Below, piece by piece: positions 1 through 11,183 of a DNA stretch of 64,000 nt. How positions within the stretch are numbered: the first letter of the stretch is position 1; the number at the start of each line of letters is the position of its first letter. A model generated the notes under the pieces. The model was not told the origin of the DNA, ran no database searches, and saw only the letters and a list, made by a program, of their open reading frames with translations. The translations under genes and the position numbers were made by a program. Source of the stretch: Tolypeutes matacus (taxonomy: Eukaryota; Chordata; Mammalia; Cingulata; Chlamyphoridae); the NCBI GenBank assembly GCA_026826555.1, contig JAKSZT010017954.1, positions 5,236,642 through 5,300,641 of the forward strand, read 5' to 3'.

Positions 1-560
1 TGACTACATGGATGAACCCTGATGACATTATGTTCACTGAAACAAGACAGATGCAAAGAACAGTTTATCTCACTGATAAGAAATAATTAGAATAAACACA
101 TTCATAGAGTCAAAAACGACAATATAGGTTACCAGGAGCCAGTGTGGGGTGATAGGAAATGGGGAATTAATGTTTGATTGGTACAGAGTTTCTGTTAGGG
201 TGAAGGAAAAATTTTGGTAATGGGTGGTAGGGATGATAGTACAATATTGTGAATATAATGTACACCATATATTTGAATGTAGTTAAATGGGGGAAAGTTT
301 AAGGTGTATATGGTTACTAGAACCACAGTACTATACAATGCAAATAGTGAACCCTAATGTAAATTATGGACTATTTATTACTAGTATAATTATAATAATA
401 TGGTTCCATCAATTATAACAAAGGTACCACACTAATCAAAGTGTTAATAATAGGGAAAACTGCATGTGTGAAGTAGGGTATAATGGAGCTTTGTATTTTC
501 AGCATGATTTTTCTGTAAACCTACAACTTCTCTAATAAAAAATAATAAAAATATTTTTTA
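1..560 (+). mobile_element. LINE-1 3' UTR and tail
   Basis: The stretch has the character of a mammalian L1 3' untranslated region: motifs such as 'tttgattggtacagagtttc', then 'gtaaacctacaacttctc' just before an AATAAA-like A-rich tail at about 531-565. The same terminal motif (gtaa.tt.caacttct) occurs on the opposite strand near 22580 in another L1-derived element, so both probably belong to lineage L1 families. No ORF2 is visible in the window, so the element is 5'-truncated or runs off the left edge. Confidence 0.7.
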
Positions 561-1735
561 AAAAATACCAAGATTCCCCCATAAAACCCAGAATACACCA
601 ATGACAGCCACAAGACACATTATTTGAGTAGGAAACAATATGGTTTCTGATGGCCCCAAGAACAGGAGAAACTCAAAATATCAAATAGCTACTCACTGAA
701 AATTTCCACAGACCAGTCTGAGAATATCATCTGTGACATAAGGGGCTTTATAGGATCCAATTCATGGTGAATGAAAAAAGCCTGTAATTAGGAGCTGGTA
801 GGCCCTATAAACTCTCAAGCCTTACCCCCTTCCTGTTTAAAACTCCCCACTGATCAGAAATTTCTGTGAGTAGAGCTGCATTTGAGGAAGACAGAGATAA
901 CCATGGAAAGAAGAGAGAAGATCCAGTCAATATTGGGGAACTGAAGAGGCAGAGGTCAAAAAGTATAGGACCATATTTTTAAAAAATAAATTAGTGCAGA
1001 TAAATAGAGGATATTACTATTTCAACTTTGGTCTGTTCTCTGTGGGAACTCTCCTGACTGTTTCTTCTGGTTTTGCCCTCTGGGCAGTCATCTGTGTCTC
1101 ACCCTCTGCAGCCTCAGTGGAAGTGGTATTGAGCATATTTAGAGCTGAACCTGGCGTCAAACAGTGAAGGAAGTTCCCTGCGGAGGCTGGCAGGCAAACC
1201 CTTTTATGCAATGTCTGGGCCAATGCATTATAGAGTTCAGGCTGGAATTCTCAGGCTTCTTTTCTCCTATGGGTGACCTTTAGTCTAGTCAGGGTGCCCC
1301 TGGGGGAGGGTAAAAGTGAGATCCACCAAAGCCACACACCAAGAGGAGATTGAAGGGAGGGGGACTATAAGGCAAGTCCAGGGACAACATCTTGCTCCAA
1401 AACTGCCAGGGTTGTGCAATTTCGATTTCTAGGGAGTAAGAGAGAGCAGCTTAAGGAGAACAGGTGGGAATATCACTCAGTAGCAGGCATAGATTGGATC
1501 AATAACAGATGACATCACTTTGATACTTGAGGGATATTTCAAATAAGGAATGCAAGACTGATAGGGACCTGGTGAAGAGCAAAGACCCAGGGACTGGCTG
1601 GGGGATGGAAATAGGATCTAAGCACACATGCTAGGGTCCTATAGACAAGGAGGAAACATGGCTGCAGAAGACACCTGGATAAATGGGAGTTGGAGAAGAA
1701 GACTCAGGCAATTTTAAACCATAGTACATATATGG
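561..1735. other. Unassigned, no gene seen
   Basis: Mixed-composition sequence with no long open frame, no recognised repeat and no splice-flanked coding segment. It may hold old, unrecognised repeat remains. Confidence 0.5.
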
Positions 1736-2030
1736 TTGACAGAATAATGCAGTCCCCTCCCCTGCCAAGATGTCCATGTCCTAATCCCAGGAACCTATAA
1801 ATATGTTTGGTTATATGGCAAAGGGGAATTAAGGTTGCAGATGGAATTAAGTTTGCTAATCAGATGACCTTAAAATAGGGAGATTGTCCTGGATTATCCA
1901 GGTGGGCCCCATATAATCACAAGGTTGCTCAAAAGTGGAAGAAGGCAGCAGAAGGGTCAAAGAAGGAACTGTGCTGAAGGAAGCAAGATTAAAGGGATGG
2001 GCTATGAGAAGGATTCAACCTGCTGTTAGT
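1736..2030 (+). mobile_element. MLT1-like MaLR LTR, 5' part (split copy)
   Basis: The series 'gatgtccatgtcctaatccc', 'gcagatggaattaagtttgc' and 'gattatccaggtgggcccc' is typical of the 5' half of old mammalian MaLR LTRs. Its matching 3' half lies at 3306-3545, so the LTR was interrupted by later insertions between about 2030 and 3305. Exact subfamily not assigned. Confidence 0.65.
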
Positions 2031-2039
2031 GGATGGCTA

Positions 2040-2690
2040 TGGTTTCTGGGTCTAGTTTCATGGCTTATGTTGCATAAGAGAATTTAAGGACATGCCATAG
2101 GATAGGCAAGGGAGTAAAGAGTTTATTAAGAAACAAGAAAATGAGAAAAATACACAGTCTGAGGCATGGGCCACGGGCGTACTGCAGGGTGACTTGTGCA
2201 AGTGAGGCCCCAGGTCAGCGATTTTTAAAGTCTCTCCTCCTCCCCCTTCATTAATGTTGGGGGAAGGGCTCTAGCTCTTTGCCGTTCTGATTGGTTTCCC
2301 CACTTGTCATTTCTCAGGGGACCATTGGTAAGGCCTTTTGAGGGTATCCAAGGCTTTCCCTTGACCCTGAAGGGGATTCTCATTCCAAATGGGATTCTCA
2401 TGGCTGGGATCTTGCGGGATCCCTCAGGAGGTTTCTGGGCAGGGTCTCACAGCCATGCCGTCTGTCAGAAATGTTGTCTGTCAGTCATGTTGTCTGTCAG
2501 CCATGTTGTTTGCTGGCCATGTTGTCTGCTGGGCCTCAGCTGTGCCCCAAGTCTTCCTTTTCCCTATACTAACCTCCCTCATTGCCATTGTTAAAGCTAT
2601 GAAGATAGAAGGGGTAGGCAGGAACTTAATCTGTCTTATATCCCTCGAAACAGAGGAACATTCATAATAAATACTTGTTAAATGAATTAA
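2040..2690 (-). mobile_element. ERV-type solo LTR candidate
   Basis: Read on the minus strand it has the order of a retroviral LTR promoter: a CCAAT motif (accaatcag, plus positions about 2288-2296), a TATA-like tttaaaaat (about 2222-2230), then AATAAA in 'ttaataaactcttt' near 2118-2131. It is inserted in the MLT1-like LTR that flanks it. No internal retroviral sequence follows, so it would be a solo LTR. A 16-bp tandem array lies in its U3 side (2450-2534). Edges are approximate and no duplication was resolved; class I ERV is a guess from layout. Confidence 0.5.
2450..2534. repeat. 16-bp minisatellite
   Basis: About four and a half units of a 16-bp motif of the form tctgtcagncatgttg. Four full units start at 2461, 2477, 2493 and 2509 with a few substitutions; a partial unit precedes them and a diverged one follows. 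It sits in the U3-like part of the candidate LTR. Confidence 0.85.
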
Positions 2691-3305
2691 CTAACTTTAG
2701 CAAAAAAGAAGAGGGGACATCTATTGGGCAGGCAAACAACACTGTATATTAAAGTGATTCATTTTGAGAACTTTTCTCTCACTAAAGGTCAATTAAAGTG
2801 CCATCATTAGTATTTTCATATTTGATTTCAGAATATACTAAGAAAAAGAGAAAAATAATAATGACGTAGACAACAAATTTGTGCTTGCTCTGCCTAATGG
2901 GCAGACATTATAGTAGATTAGACAGAGATAAATAAGTAGTTACAAACTGGAAATACAGAAGTGAAACATCACCTAATATGCAACCCAGAGATTTACAGAT
3001 ATAGATTATATATATATATATATTATTTGAGACATGGGAGGCAGAATTATAATTATATTCTGTCAACATTCCTGATATATTGCAAGTAAACTAGGATTCA
3101 GTTAAATTCTTAGAAATCCTGTTCTAACTCCTAAAATCTTCAATTCTTTAACATAGTCAGCCTTCAAAATGTTATAAATATGTGCATAGCATATAAGCAT
3201 AAAAACATACGTGAAAAATAAAACAAAATAAAAAAAATAAAAAGTGAAAAATAAAAACTTGAAATAAATCGACCCACATGTTAAAAAAAAAAAAAAAAAA
3301 AAAAG
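2691..3305 (+). mobile_element. A-tailed insert of unknown family
   Basis: AT-rich sequence ending in about 24 A residues (3281-3304), exactly where the interrupted MLT1-like LTR resumes. This is what a retroposed copy ends like. I do not recognise the body; a LINE 3' end or a very decayed processed copy are both possible. It contains a short (TA)n tract at 3007-3024. Confidence 0.4.
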
Positions 3306-3545
3306 TGAAAGGAGGCCATGAGACAAGGAATGTGGACAGCCTCTAGAAGCTAGAAAAGACAAGAAAATGAATACTCCTTAGAGTCTCCAGAAAGGAATGC
3401 AGCCCCGCCGACGCCTAGATTTTAGCCCAGTGAGACCTGACATCTAAGCTCCATAGCCATAAGATAATCAATTTGTATTATGGTCACTAAACTACTAAAT
3501 TTGTGGTAATCTGTTAGAGCAGCTATGAAAATGAACACAGCATGG
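3306..3545 (+). mobile_element. MLT1-like MaLR LTR, 3' part (split copy)
   Basis: Contains 'ggccatgagacaaggaatg', 'gattttagcccagtgagacc' and 'aaatttgtggtaatctgtta', the usual 3' half of this LTR type. It continues the 5' half at 1736-2030 in the same orientation, so the two were one LTR before about 1.3 kb was inserted. Confidence 0.7.
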
Positions 3546-3717
3546 ATATGGGGGGAGGGGGAATTTTCAGGAATGTCTATGAGTAGAAGTGTCTCCAAAT
3601 GTTAAGAAGTACTATTATATCCAGTAAGTAACCTAAATTGATTTACATTTTGGAAAGTCATTCTCGACTCACTAAATAGTTATTGAGCCCCTCCCCACCG
3701 GCCCCCTGAGAAGCAGC

Positions 3718-3890
3718 AAGTAGAGTGGGTACAAGCGCTGATTCTGGTACCAGAGAGCCTGAGTTGAAATTTTGACTCTCTTACTGACTGTGACAGATAA
3801 GTGATGTCTCTGAGCCCCAGTTTTCTTACCTACAAAGTCAGATGATAAAACAATCCTCATCTCATAGAGATTCTATAATGAGTAATAACG
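3718..3890 (+). mobile_element. MIR SINE
   Basis: Shows the MIR pattern: 'ccagagagcctgagttgaaa' (tRNA box B region), 'cttactgactgtgacag', then 'cagttttcttacctacaaa'. Old and diverged. Confidence 0.65.
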
Positions 3891-4879
3891 TGTGCCTCTT
3901 AGACCCACTGGCTAGGGCTGAGGCATTCATTCTCCCACTTGCTGTAGTATCGGCAACTGATAGCTCTCAGCTGAGTATCTCTCTAAGACTTACCCTCAGC
4001 CAAATAAGACTGCATGGACCACGTTCATACCCCCTTCCCGAGGCAGTCTGAATCAAATGGCCGGTCAGTGTAGGGATACAAAGGCAGGGGATCCTGAAGC
4101 CAGGGGATCCTGAAAAGCTTTCCCATCATAGGGCTCCTATGGAATAAGCTGAGGATCTCTTGAAACTCCTCCCACTGCCCAGTCCTGCTCTCTTCACTCC
4201 CCTATAGGTATTGATACTGAAGTTATTACCCAATAATTTTCCCACATGCAATTCTCCATTTCACAATCTGTTTCCTGGGGAGCCAGACTTAAAAGAGATA
4301 TTGTAAAGATTAAATGAATTAATACATAGTAGCTATTATTTGATGATGATGAAATTGATAATATGCTAGGTCTTCTGTTGGCCACGCTATAAGTCCTAAG
4401 TAGATAAGATAGCATCGCTGACTTGTCTTAGGACAGTGCCCCAACTAAACCATTTCAATAGTGGAGATTATTTCTTTATGTAGACTAAATTTTTGTTGAT
4501 AGCATGAGTTAAAGAGTCCACCCCCCCCCCCCACACACACACACACACACACTGATAGCTCATAGTCATCAACAGTAAAATATCCTCTGAGGAATGAACA
4601 TCCAAAATGGTGAACCTCTCTTCATTCACAATTTTGCATTTACCAATAGCTGTCATGACTTTGTGAAAGTATAATGAGGGAATGATATTTTCACAGACTC
4701 GAAGTATTTCCCCACAAGATACTTATTTATAACAAAGGTGAAAATAGTAACTTTGCAATGGACATACCTGTCAGATACCACTTTAACCATGTGATTAAAA
4801 TTAACCCTACCAGCATGAGATGCATCAACAGCATTTGGCACTGAGAAGGGCACATAATATCACGTTTGTGGTATTCTTG
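3891..4879. other. Unassigned apart from a CA microsatellite
   Basis: No gene or clear repeat family. A C-run followed by a CA repeat sits at 4519-4552. Short open frames here lack any recognisable motif. Confidence 0.4.
4519..4552. repeat. Poly-C / (CA)n microsatellite
   Basis: About 14 C residues run directly into about 10 CA dinucleotides. A simple-repeat tract likely to be length-variable. Confidence 0.95.
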
Positions 4880-5110
4880 CTGAAAATGCATAACCTGAGT
4901 GAAGGAATATCAGATAACCCCAAACTGAGAGATGTTCTACAAGATTGTAAGAGATTAAAGCCAAGACATCTAAATGCAATGTGTGATTCTGGATTGGATC
5001 CTAGACCAGAGAGAGCACATTACTTGGATCATTGGAGAAATTTGGATAAAGTCTATGGATTAGTAAATAGTATTTTATCAATGTTAATTTATTAGTTTTG
5101 ATCATTGTAC
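4880..5110 (+). mobile_element. Old L1 (L1M-type) 3' UTR fragment
   Basis: Carries 'atgcaatgtgtgattctgg', 'attggatcctagacc' and 'atcaatgttaatttattag', a run characteristic of old L1M 3' untranslated regions. The final tail is not preserved. Confidence 0.6.
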
Positions 5111-5462
5111 TATTATAGAGTTTTGGTTCCACTGTGATGATGTTCCCCTCTCCCACCTTTAAGCCCATGCCTCCTGATGATTACAGCTATAAACTGTAGA
5201 CAAAACACAAAAAAAAACTAACTGAGGACTCAGAAAATTAACCCAAAACCAGCAGATTGTGGCGGGGAGACAACACTTGAAGAAGTGACCTACATGGAGG
5301 TGAGTTTCTCATTTTATTTTTCTTGCATAGCTTTTCCTCAAAAGTGGGTTCCAGTAGCAGAGTATTATGGCATAGGTTTCTAAAACTCCAGCAGAAACTG
5401 CCATTTAAGTGTTCTATTTGTCCAACTTTCACATCTACTTGGTCATTTATATAGTTTCTTGT
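5111..5462. other. Unassigned
   Basis: No recognised gene or repeat; a short gap between an L1 fragment and an LTR cluster. Confidence 0.4.
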
Positions 5463-6076
5463 TGTATGACAGTTTGAAGTTGGTAGACCCCATCATATTC
5501 TTAATGCTAATCCATTCCTGTGGATATAAAACCTATTAGAGATGGGGCCTTTTCATTAGATTCAGTTAAGGAACCATCCTTTTGATTAGATCACTTCCGT
5601 AGGGCATGACCCAGAGTGGGTCTTAATCCTCTTACTAGAGTCCCTTTATAAACAGAGGAATAAAGAGTCACAGACACAGAAAGAAGCCTGCAGAAACATA
5701 GAGAAGCCTCCAGAAGTTGGCAAATCCAGAGAAGAGAAAAGCCAAAGAGCAGCCCAAAGCTGAAAGCACTGAGGCCAGGAGGAGAGGGGAAAGAGAGCAG
5801 ACCCTGCCATGTGCCTGATAGCTCACAGATGAGCTCATGGAGAAAGTGAGCCTGGGAGAAAAGGCAGAGAGCAGCAGAGCTGCCATTGTGCCTTGCCATA
5901 TGGCGAGAGTCCAGGATCACCAGCAACTGACATTCAGGGAGAGAGCTTCGCCTGATGCCTTGATTTGGACATTTTTCTCAGCCTCGGAACTGTAAACTTA
6001 TAAATTAATAAATCTCATTGTAAAAGCATATTCATTTCTGGTATATTGCATTGGCAGCCTTTAGCAAACTAAAACA
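5463..6076 (+). mobile_element. MaLR/ERVL-like solo LTR (copy A)
   Basis: A TG...CA unit of about 614 bp. It starts near 'tgtatgacagtttgaag', has 'ccattcctgtggatataaaa' early, a downstream polyadenylation signal in 'aattaataaatctcattg', and ends 'agcaaactaaaaca'. It is of the same broad family as the copies at 6118, 9306, 10459, 30883 and 45741. No internal retroviral genes adjoin it. I could not resolve a clean 5-bp duplication, perhaps because of age. Confidence 0.7.
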
Positions 6077-6112
6077 TACCCATAATCTCATTTTTCCCTT
6101 TTTTTCTTTTAA

Positions 6113-6745
6113 GATATTGTGACAGTTTGAATTTTGTGAATCCCAGAAAAAGATTATGTTCTTAAACTAATTTGTTCTGGTATGAGTGGAGTCCTTTGAT
6201 TGCATTAAATTCAGTTAAGGGGCCTTTGATAAGATTACTTGATAAGATCACTTTTGGGCTTTTGAATTGGCTAAGTCAGTGAGGCAAGAGCCAGGCTCTT
6301 TCTCTGTCCTCTTGCTGGGTCTGATATAAATGGAGACACAGAGAGAGGCACACACAGAGAAAGGAAGCTGCCATTTTTTAGCCTGCCATGTGATAGAGGA
6401 CTTGAGGATCACTAGCAGCCAAAGCTTAAGCACAAGACCTCCAAGAGGCTGGGCCCATGGAGCAGCTCAAGGCTGAAAAGATGAGCCATATGCCTGATTG
6501 TCCACAGCTGAGCTCTGGGAGATGGGAGATTCTGGAGGGGGAGGCAGGAACCTCAGCAGAGATCTGTGGCCATCTTGCTTTACCACATGGCAGGACTCCA
6601 GGTTCACCCCTAGCTGCCTTTGGTGACTGGACATTTCACAGCCTCAGATCTGTAAGATTTTACCCCAAATAAAATTCCCATTATAAAAACCAACCCATTT
6701 CTGGTACTTTACATTGGCAACGTTTTGGCAAAATAAGACAGATAT
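6113..6745 (+). mobile_element. MaLR/ERVL-like solo LTR (copy B) with duplication
   Basis: The LTR body is 6118-6740, starting tgtgacagtttga and ending aaaataagaca. It is flanked by a perfect 5-bp target duplication gatat (6113-6117 and 6741-6745), the size expected of ERVL/MaLR integration. A polyadenylation signal lies in 'ccccaaataaaattccc' near 6663. It sits only about 40 bp downstream of copy A in the same direction but is clearly diverged from it and has its own duplication, so it is an independent insertion. Confidence 0.8.
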
Positions 6746-8476
6746 TAATTAGAATTATTTTTATATTTTTTGATAAATCTGATATTTGAATATTTGGGGA
6801 TCAATTTGAATTTTCTCTAGGGTTTCTGTTGCATCAGACTATGATGCTTTCTTGGTATTTTATGAATTTTGACCCTGAACTAATTTTCCATGGGATGTTA
6901 TCTGTGAAAGTACTTTGAGGCCTCTTTCAAAGATGCATTTCAAAGAGTATTCACATATGTTTCTGCTGGGGGTCTTGGAGGCACTACCAACACACAGGGC
7001 CTCTTTAAAACAAATTCTCAGCTTGAAGATTTTTTGGCCCAACAGGTAGGTTGAATTGGCGCTGTAAACCTACATGAAGGCCAATTCGTAATTGCATGTT
7101 CAAAGGGAGATGTATCTGTTCTCTCTACCCAGAACCAAGGCAGAATTTCCTTGCTGTCTCCTTCTGTGGAGCAGGGTGTTTTCTGCTTTATTCTTACAAT
7201 GAGAGTGTAGACTTTAGAGATCACAGCTCTGTGTGGAGGTCTCCTATTAGACTCTCCAACAGGCCAGAGGCTAAGCTGTCTCCATAACTGTCTGACAGTC
7301 AAAGGAGTTTTTGGCAGATATCACCAATATAAAAAACCTCTTCTTGTACCATGTTTGCTAACATCCTATTGGTTAAAGACAGACTCAAATGCTAAACCCA
7401 GAGTCAAGGGGCAGAAAACATTCTACCTCTTTCTTGGAGGAACTGGAATGTTGCATGTCAAAGGGCGTGGATATAGGGAAAGGGAAAGATTGGCACAATC
7501 AATGCAATCTACCACACTCAAATTTAAGTTCATGCCTTTGGCCATGAGAGTGAGCAGTCAAATGCAGTGGCTGTCTCAGAGTAGCTGACCTCCAACTCTT
7601 CTTTTGTAAAGATAGCTCAAAGCATGAGTCCTGTGAAGGCAGGGTTTCGGAACAGCTATCACTGCACAGCAAAGCAGTTATCGTTTCTGCTGCAGTGCTG
7701 CCTCGCAGTCCCCAAGGAACGGTTCCAACCATGGAAGCTCATTAATATTAAAGAAGATGGCCACAAGACAAGAAAGAAGGACATAGCATTCAATACTGAA
7801 AATAAGCAGATTTCCGAGAGAATGTTGCACTGCAGTCTAATACAAACTAGGAAAGTTGATGGGGCTTCCTGAAACAACTCTACAAAGTTAATATTTCAAG
7901 CAATGCTGTTACTTTCCAATCCTGAACATTGATGAGCCACCAAGTCCATGACACTTATGACACCTGCAGCTCCTCTGTGCCCACATAGGTGAGACTAACA
8001 CTACAGACTGTCATTTCATCAATTTCCCAGTAGCGAAAATGAGCTTCAGCCTTTTCATCAAGCAGATGCTCTCCATAGGCGAATGAGCAGCCAACTCCAG
8101 GGGAGGGTCAGACCAGTAAAAAAAAGGCTAGTTTGGACACTTCCTGAATATGTGGGCTAGAGGGAAGAAAGTTGGTTTCCTCCTTTGGGGAAAGAGCTGT
8201 TCCAGCTCTTTATTTGTTTTGATAGCAAAATTATGCATAAAATAATGTGTAAAATGGGTGCTACATAAACAAATCTTCATAGCAGCACTGAGCTCACAAG
8301 TGTGAGGTACACTGATTAGCCAAATGGCACACAGATTCCCTGTAGGGATAAACACATTGGAGGAAGAGTCCTTGCAACTGTGCCCTTTGTGTGCATGTAT
8401 CTATTTGACAATCATATATATAAACACACTTTATTTATTTATATGCTTATCTTACAGAAAACATTATGCTATTGTT
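6746..8476. other. Unassigned, no gene seen
   Basis: Several short open frames on both strands, none with a recognisable domain and none supported by splice signals. Parts near 7360-7510 may derive from an old interspersed repeat I cannot name. Confidence 0.4.
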
Positions 8477-8481
8477 AGAGA

Positions 8482-8520
<39 letters not shown>
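8477..8520. repeat. (AG)n microsatellite
   Basis: About 44 bases of purine repeat, first AGAGAAAG-like and then pure AG, followed by a further G/A-rich slope to about 8545. Confidence 0.95.
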
Positions 8521-8522
<2 letters not shown>

Positions 8523-9118
8523 AGGGAGGGAAGGAAGAAGATCTTGTTCTCCTGGACTCAGGAGTGAAGAAGAAAAATGTATGCACAAGTAATTATGATG
8601 CAAGGTAATACCCTTTGTGGATCCATTTTTGTTTGTCTATGTGTGACTCTGTGTTCATCTGAGCAAGCTCCTGCCCTATAAATAGGCTTGCAAGGTCTTC
8701 ATGGTTCTAAAGTTACCCTTGCAACCCAATCCGTAAACTTCAGTGGGTCTCCCAGTGATCATGAGTAGAACAAGATAGAATTCTGAAAGGAGAGGCTAAG
8801 GTGGGGAAGATTCTCCAGTCTTCCCTACCCAACTTGCCTGCTTGGGAAGATCAGAGCCCTAGATGGTCAGACAGTCAAAGGGATTGGGGAACAGTTCAAA
8901 AAGTTAAAGGAATAAAGGACCTTCACTCTTCCCCAGCAACAAGGCTTCTTAAGTTAATCAAGCCACACAGAAGCATAAGAAAAGGTCAGTTCCTGGAGTG
9001 GAGACTCTCCAAGGAGTCATATGTAGCCCTTGACCTAACAGAGTTCTGAGCAAAGGTTCCTACTTTTCTAGGGTTTTTTGCTTACCAATTCAGAGTAGAG
9101 CTATAAACTAGCTCTCAG
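8521..9118. other. Unassigned
   Basis: No repeat or gene recognised. A short open frame at 8801-9049 has no motif I can identify. Confidence 0.4.
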
Positions 9119-10000
9119 AAATCATTTGGAGGGAGCAGGTGTAACTCAAGTCATTGAGCGCCTGCTTCCCATGTACGAAGTCCTGGGTTTGTTCCCTGGT
9201 ACCTCCTAAAAACAAACAAACAAACAAATGAAAAAACCAACTCTCAGTGGAGAGCAGATGTAGCTTAGTGCTTGAGCGCCTGCTTCCCATGTGCGAAAGT
9301 AGCAGTTTGGCAGTTTGATATAATTATGAATTTCAAAAATAGATATTGGATTATGCTTGTAAACTGGTCTGTTCATCTGGGCATGATTAAGTTACGATTA
9401 GGGCTTTGATTGGGCCACGTCAGTAGGGCATTGAGCCCCGCCCCTTGGTGGGTGGGGAATCAAAGATAAAAGACATGGCAAAGGACAGCTTTGGAGTTTT
9501 TGAGTTGGAGTTCTGAAGCAGAGTCTTGAGCTGGAGCCCCAGGAAGTAAGCACACAGAGGAGCTTGGTTGTGAGGAAGGAGTTGTAGGAAAAGGTCTTGG
9601 GAAAAGAGACAGAGCCATTTGCCTGACAGTTTATAGCTGGCCTTGTGGAGGGAGGCAAAGCCTAGAGAGCCTCATAGTCTACAGCTGACCTTGTGGAGGA
9701 AACAGAGACGCTGAGCCCAGAGAGAAATGCAGCCCTGGGAAGAGAGGAGCCCAAGAAGCCTGAACCCTGGCAAATGTTAGCAGCTGTCTTGCTCCAACAT
9801 GTAGCCATAGACTTTGGTGAAGGAAGAAACGTATGCTTTATGGCCTGGTAACTGTAAGCTTCTACCCCAAATAAATATCCTTTATGAAAACCAACCAATT
9901 TCTGGCATTTTGCATCAGCACCCCTTTGGCTGACTAATACAACAAGGTCCTGGGTTCAAACCCTGGTACCTCCTAAAAATTTGTTTAAAAAATCATTTGG
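9119..10000 (+). mobile_element. DAS-SINE dimer, interrupted by an LTR
   Basis: First monomer from 9130 ('gcaggtgtaactcaagtcat', then a box B-like 'gggtttgttccctgg'), an A-rich linker with 'aaatgaaaaaaccaactc', and a second monomer from about 9246 that stops at about 9300 and resumes at about 9945 ('ggtcctgggttcaaaccc'). The whole is flanked by an 11-bp duplication aaatcatttgg at 9119-9129 and 9990-10000. The dimer therefore inserted as one unit, and the LTR at 9306-9941 came later. Pol III-type SINE; tRNA-derived by its boxes. Confidence 0.85.
9306..9941 (+). mobile_element. MaLR/ERVL-like solo LTR (copy C) inside SINE
   Basis: About 636 bp, homologous along its length to the LTR at 45741-46382. 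Shared landmarks include 'ggcagtttgata' near the start, 'ccccaaataaatatcc' (polyadenylation signal) and 'tggctgactaatac' at the end. It splits the second DAS monomer. Boundaries are good to about 5 bp; the flanking duplication is imperfect. Confidence 0.8.
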
Positions 10001-10458
10001 CTCCATCTCATGTACCTTCTGACTCTTCAAGGACTTGTATTTCTTATTCATAAGAGAGCATATGTGCTAAAGTGCTCCCATGGGTCACTTGGCTAGTAGG
10101 GATTTTAAATTTGACTCAGGTCACACATCCATCTATGAAAAATTTTGTTTTACAAGCGTATGGATTAGAGTAGCTGAAGTCTTGTAAATAAAGGCTAACT
10201 TGATGTTTTTTGAATTTTCATTTTCTGTCAATAAAATTCTGAGCCATTTGGGAACAAAGCAAATGCCCTTACAAAACATATACGTTATGTGTCCCTTCTC
10301 AAATTTGTTTCATTTACTCATAAAATAAATAATTAAATAATTGATTTATTCAATAAACTAATTAAATAATTTATTCAACAAATTGAGATTGTTCCAGGCA
10401 CTGTGTTATATAAGGAATTGTAATAAATTCAATAAATACTAGATTTGAAGCACATACA
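10001..10458. other. Mostly unassigned; L2/MIR-like end with small duplication
   Basis: Around 10300-10440 is a piece resembling the antisense 3' end of MIR or L2 ('ttccaggcactgtgttatat'). Within it 'taattaaataatt...attcaa' occurs twice about 29 bp apart, a local tandem duplication. The rest is unrecognised. Confidence 0.4.
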
Positions 10459-10966
10459 TGAGGTTGGGGATTGAACCGTGCCCCACCCCCCCAGAAGACC
10501 TGTTCAAGTCCTAACCCCAAGTTCTGTGGGCATGAACCCATTTGTAAATAGGACCTTGGAAGATGGCATTATTAGTTAAGGTATAGACTCATTTGTGAAC
10601 AGGATCTTTGAAAATCCTATTTAGACGAGGCCAAATTGAATCAGGGTGGGCCTTAGTCGATATGACTAGAGTCCTTTGAAGGAGAGGAAATCTAGACAGA
10701 GATACAGACAACTATGCAGGAGAAGTAGAAGCCAGAGGTCAGTGGAAGCCAGAGAATGAGGCAGATAGACATGTGATGGAGGCAGAGATGAAAGCCAAAG
10801 AAATCCAAGGATTGCAGCAGGCCAGTACCAGAATGCTTCAGGCTCTGGGAGAAGCATGCCTTGGTTTTGGACTTCTGGCCTCTAACATCATGAGACAATA
10901 AATTCCTGTTGTTTAAGCCAACCCATTGTGTGGTATTTGTCCTAACAGCCCTGGCATACTAAGACA
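10459..10966 (+). mobile_element. MaLR-like solo LTR (copy D)
   Basis: TG...CA unit of about 508 bp with 'tcaagtcctaaccccaag', 'gaatcagggtgggccttag', a polyadenylation signal in 'gacaataaattcctgttg' and the end 'ggcatactaagaca'. It most resembles the minus-strand LTR at 30883-31335, and both look closer to classic MLT1/MST layout than copies B, C and E. Confidence 0.75.
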
Positions 10967-11183
10967 TATGGTTATATGGGTAGCCCAAAGGAAGAAGATT
11001 GATGCATTGGTTGGTTTTGAAGAGGCAATGCACTAGTTGTCTTGAAAGATAAACAGAGAAAAATAAAATCCAAAGAGAGAGAAATGAATTGTTCAAGAGC
11101 TTAGAAGCACGAAACAGAACTAACTGCAGGCAGTTTGTTGAAGCGGTATAGCAGTAGTTTAATGCAATGGTTGTGGTAGCTTA

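Noticed and set aside
3102..3362. 86-codon minus frame with a long Phe run
   Set aside because: Produced by the A-run at 3281-3304 read in antisense.
5463..6740. Possible provirus with paired LTRs
   Set aside because: Only about 40 bp lies between the LTRs, they differ strongly, and copy B has a separate 5-bp duplication.
8324..8608. 94-codon frame with a long RERERE run
   Set aside because: Encoded by the AG microsatellite; low-complexity artefact.
9130..9215. tRNA-like sequence with A and B boxes
   Set aside because: These are SINE heads, not tRNA genes: no cloverleaf can be supported and they are followed by A-rich linkers.
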